The position numbers and the translations under genes are program-made. A DNA stretch of 8,311 bases from contig CAZEVK010000044.1 of the NCBI GenBank assembly GCA_964515755.1, positions 1-8,311 on the forward strand, given 5' to 3'. Within the stretch, counting starts at the first letter, position 1. Every line of letters starts with the position of its first letter. Source of the stretch: JAGVLN01 sp964515755. GTDB taxonomy: Bacteria; Pseudomonadota; Alphaproteobacteria; Rickettsiales; JABSSG01. The notes below the pieces were generated by a model. The model made no database searches. It was given only the letters and a program-made list of their open reading frames with translations, and was not told the origin of the DNA. Below are positions 7,060-8,311 of the stretch, one piece after another.

Positions 7060-7064
7060 CTCCT
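7060..7064 (-). promoter_or_regulatory. Ribosome-binding site of the htpG remnant
   Basis: AGGAG lies 5 bases before the ATG at 7054, which opens MVYEKKF, a good match to the HtpG N-terminus. It supports this start for the ancestral gene. Confidence 0.6.
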
Positions 7065-7106
7065 AAAATGTTTTTCTACCTTATATATATTCTATAATTG
7101 CCAAAT

Positions 7107-7199
7107 TTAAAACCTGAATATACCTAGGCTATTATATATTATTAAATGACCTACTAAAAAAGCAAAACTACTATCACCAATTACGGTAAACTCTATAAT
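7107..7199 (-). pseudogene. Possible vestige of a coding sequence
   Basis: A 30-codon minus-strand frame reads IIEFTVIGDSSFAFLVGHL and continues to SLGIFRF before a stop. Its composition looks protein-like rather than random, but it has no start codon and stops flank it. It may be the remnant of a gene once located upstream of htpG. I do not recognise the family, and chance is a real alternative at this length. Confidence 0.2.
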
Positions 7200-7237
7200 T
7201 TAAAATGTAAGCATCATCATATAATAATCTTTATAAA

Positions 7238-7250
7238 CTTCAGCCTGAAG
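7238..7250. repeat. Near-perfect palindrome upstream of the thioesterase gene
   Basis: CTTCAG, one central base, then CTGAAG form a symmetric 13-base site about 70 bases upstream of the thioesterase -35 candidate. The form fits a dimeric repressor or activator site, but no regulator is visible in the window. Confidence 0.3.
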
Positions 7251-7317
7251 CTACGATACTAAAACTAATAATTATTAACACTGCGACGAGTCATTTATTT
7301 TTATGTTGTGTTTATAC

Positions 7318-7346
7318 TTGCATTAAATTAACAATAGAAATAATAT
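7318..7346 (+). promoter_or_regulatory. Candidate sigma-70 promoter for the thioesterase gene
   Basis: TTGCAT at 7318-7323 and TAATAT at 7341-7346 are 17 bases apart, the ideal spacing, and lie 49 bases before the start codon. The hexamers match the consensus only partly. The gene needs its own promoter because everything else recognised nearby is on the other strand. Confidence 0.4.
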
Positions 7347-7395
7347 TCTTAACAACATTTTTAAAAGATAAAAACATAATTTAAGTTTGAAGTAT

Positions 7396-8157
7396 ATGTC
7401 AGGTTGGTTTGTACCGTTTAAATACAATAAAAATTCCTATATTAGGCTGTTTTGTTTTCACTATGGAGGTGGTAGTGCTTCAGCTTACAGGGAATGGGCT
7501 AAAGATCTAATTGATTATGTGGATCTAATTGCCATTCAACTACCTGGACGTGAGAGTAGGTTTAGTGAACCTTTATTGGATAATATATCAGACATTGTTA
7601 ATGAATTATCCCTAAATTTTTATAACTACCTGGATAAACCTTATATTTTGTTTGGCCACAGTATTGGAGCATTAATATCGTTTGAATTTACACGCATATT
7701 GCGGAAAAAAGTAATGCTGCAACCTAAAAGCTTAATTATATCAGGAACCAAGGCACCACAAGTACCCCTAAAAAGATCACCTATTCATAGCTTACCGAGT
7801 CCAGAACTTATTGAAAAAATTCGTAAATATAACAGAATTCCAAACTATATAATTGAGAATAAGGAACTGATGGACATATTCCTACCAATAATACGTGCTG
7901 ATTTCTGTATATCTGAAACCTACAGCTATTATAGCGACCTCCCCCTTGCTTGCCCTATAATGGCCTTAGGAGGTCTGAATGATGATACATTTAACTCCCA
8001 AGATTTACTAAAATGGCAGGAACAGACTACCGCTTTATTTCAATACGAATTACTACCTGGCGATCACTTTTTTATTAAATCTTCTTACCAAAAAGTGATT
8101 AATATAGTAAACAAGATTTTATATAAAGAAATTACGCAGTTTGTCACCTTAAATTAA
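7396..8157 (+). CDS. Type II thioesterase of NRPS/PKS systems (alpha/beta hydrolase)
   Basis: Type II thioesterases (GrsT/SrfAD family) are stand-alone cytoplasmic hydrolases that remove wrong or stalled acyl groups from carrier domains of NRPS and PKS enzymes. The 253-residue product has the family length. It shows FHYGGGSASAYREWA near 21-35, the LPGRESRF motif near 49-56, and the nucleophile elbow GHSIGA with Ser89. It also has the acidic residue in GGLNDDTF (Asp196 or Asp197) and the catalytic His224 in GDHFF. The catalytic triad is therefore complete and the frame is unbroken. I chose the ATG at 7396 (MSGWFVPF) over a TTG nine bases earlier; neither has a clear Shine-Dalgarno site. It points away from the NRPS genes with the pseudogene block between them, so it may serve that NRPS or another synthetase beyond the right edge. 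Confidence 0.93.
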   Translation: MSGWFVPFKYNKNSYIRLFCFHYGGGSASAYREWAKDLIDYVDLIAIQLPGRESRFSEPLLDNISDIVNELSLNFYNYLDKPYILFGHSIGALISFEFTRILRKKVMLQPKSLIISGTKAPQVPLKRSPIHSLPSPELIEKIRKYNRIPNYIIENKELMDIFLPIIRADFCISETYSYYSDLPLACPIMALGGLNDDTFNSQDLLKWQEQTTALFQYELLPGDHFFIKSSYQKVINIVNKILYKEITQFVTLN

Positions 8158-8182
8158 AATATCTGGAGACATCAGATTTTTG
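8158..8182 (+). terminator. Weak terminator-like hairpin after the thioesterase gene
   Basis: ATCTG (8161-8165) pairs with CAGAT (8173-8177) around a 7-base loop, and the stem ends in a run of five thymines. It begins 3 bases after the stop codon. The short stem with few GC pairs makes it weak. Confidence 0.4.
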
Positions 8183-8184
8183 GC

Positions 8185-8263
8185 CTAAGAAATTTTGTAT
8201 TCATGATATACATCATACCCAAGATACTTGCTATTTAAAACACCTGATATTTTTAGTGCTCAT
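8185..8263 (-). pseudogene. Broken small coding sequence at the right end
   Basis: On the minus strand AGGAGG (8274-8269), 5 bases before an ATG at 8263, is the strongest ribosome-binding site in the window. The frame reads MSTKNIRCFK and stops. Shifted by one base, it continues VLNSKYLGYDVYHEYKIS to a stop at 8185. This looks like the start of a gene lost by frameshift and truncation, facing the thioesterase gene tail to tail. I do not recognise the product. A genuine 10-residue peptide cannot be excluded. Confidence 0.35.
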
Positions 8264-8311
8264 TTATTCCTCCTGGAGATTTTATGTGATTGTGCATTTT
8301 AATGATTTTAT

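Larger units (their letters stand above)
7055..7386. other. Divergent spacer between the htpG remnant and the thioesterase gene
   Basis: This stretch separates minus-strand htpG from the plus-strand thioesterase. It is AT-rich and has no intact gene. It holds the htpG ribosome-binding site, a short minus-strand frame at 7199-7107 with no start codon, a 13-base palindrome at 7238-7250, and a promoter candidate for the thioesterase at 7318-7346. I see no tRNA or other RNA gene. Confidence 0.6.

Noticed and set aside
7055..7386. Looked for tRNA, CRISPR or a rickettsial palindromic element in the spacer
   Set aside because: No cloverleaf, no regularly spaced repeats and no long palindrome were visible.
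8275..8311. Possible plus-strand gene start: GGAG then GTG at 8286, open to the right edge
   Set aside because: Only eight codons are visible, the nearby ATG is followed directly by a stop, and the GGAG is part of a palindrome with the stronger minus-strand site.

Overview
The window is AT-rich and looks like chromosome or plasmid of an intracellular alphaproteobacterium of the Rickettsiales, probably Rickettsia or a close relative. This rests on the decayed pyrophosphatase (ppa) and Hsp90 (htpG) genes, whose readable pieces match rickettsial versions as I remember them, and on the mix of intact genes with near-full-length pseudogenes. I could not run a search, so the organism is an inference.

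Positions 1-3882 hold part of a nonribosomal peptide synthetase (NRPS) locus, all on the minus strand. In order of transcription it contains a frameshifted mbtH-like gene (3882-3672), an intact CmlA-type diiron beta-hydroxylase (3578-1995), and the first 585 codons of an NRPS that runs off the left edge (1755-1). The NRPS opens with a formyltransferase domain, then a shortened condensation-like domain without the catalytic HHxxxDG motif, then the first residues of what should be an adenylation domain. A type II thioesterase, the usual editing enzyme of NRPS/PKS systems, is intact on the plus strand at 7396-8157.

Positions 3916-7054, between the two NRPS-related parts, are a pseudogene block on the minus strand. 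It contains an unrecognised gene broken by one frameshift (4346-3916), ppa with three frameshifts (4873-4343), and htpG with many frameshifts and a deletion in its ATP-binding motif (7054-5067). The 7055-7386 spacer holds a candidate promoter for the thioesterase and at most a vestigial coding scrap. The right end has a weak terminator-like hairpin and a strong minus-strand ribosome-binding site leading into a broken mini-ORF.

Taken together, the intact genes predict the start of an N-formylated peptide with a beta-hydroxylated residue. The NRPS would load and formylate the first amino acid, the CmlA-like enzyme would hydroxylate a carrier-bound residue, MbtH would support adenylation, and the thioesterase would clear misloaded carriers. 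The three largest biosynthetic reading frames are open while the neighbouring housekeeping copies have decayed, which suggests selection on the pathway. The broken mbtH is the main argument against a fully working system.
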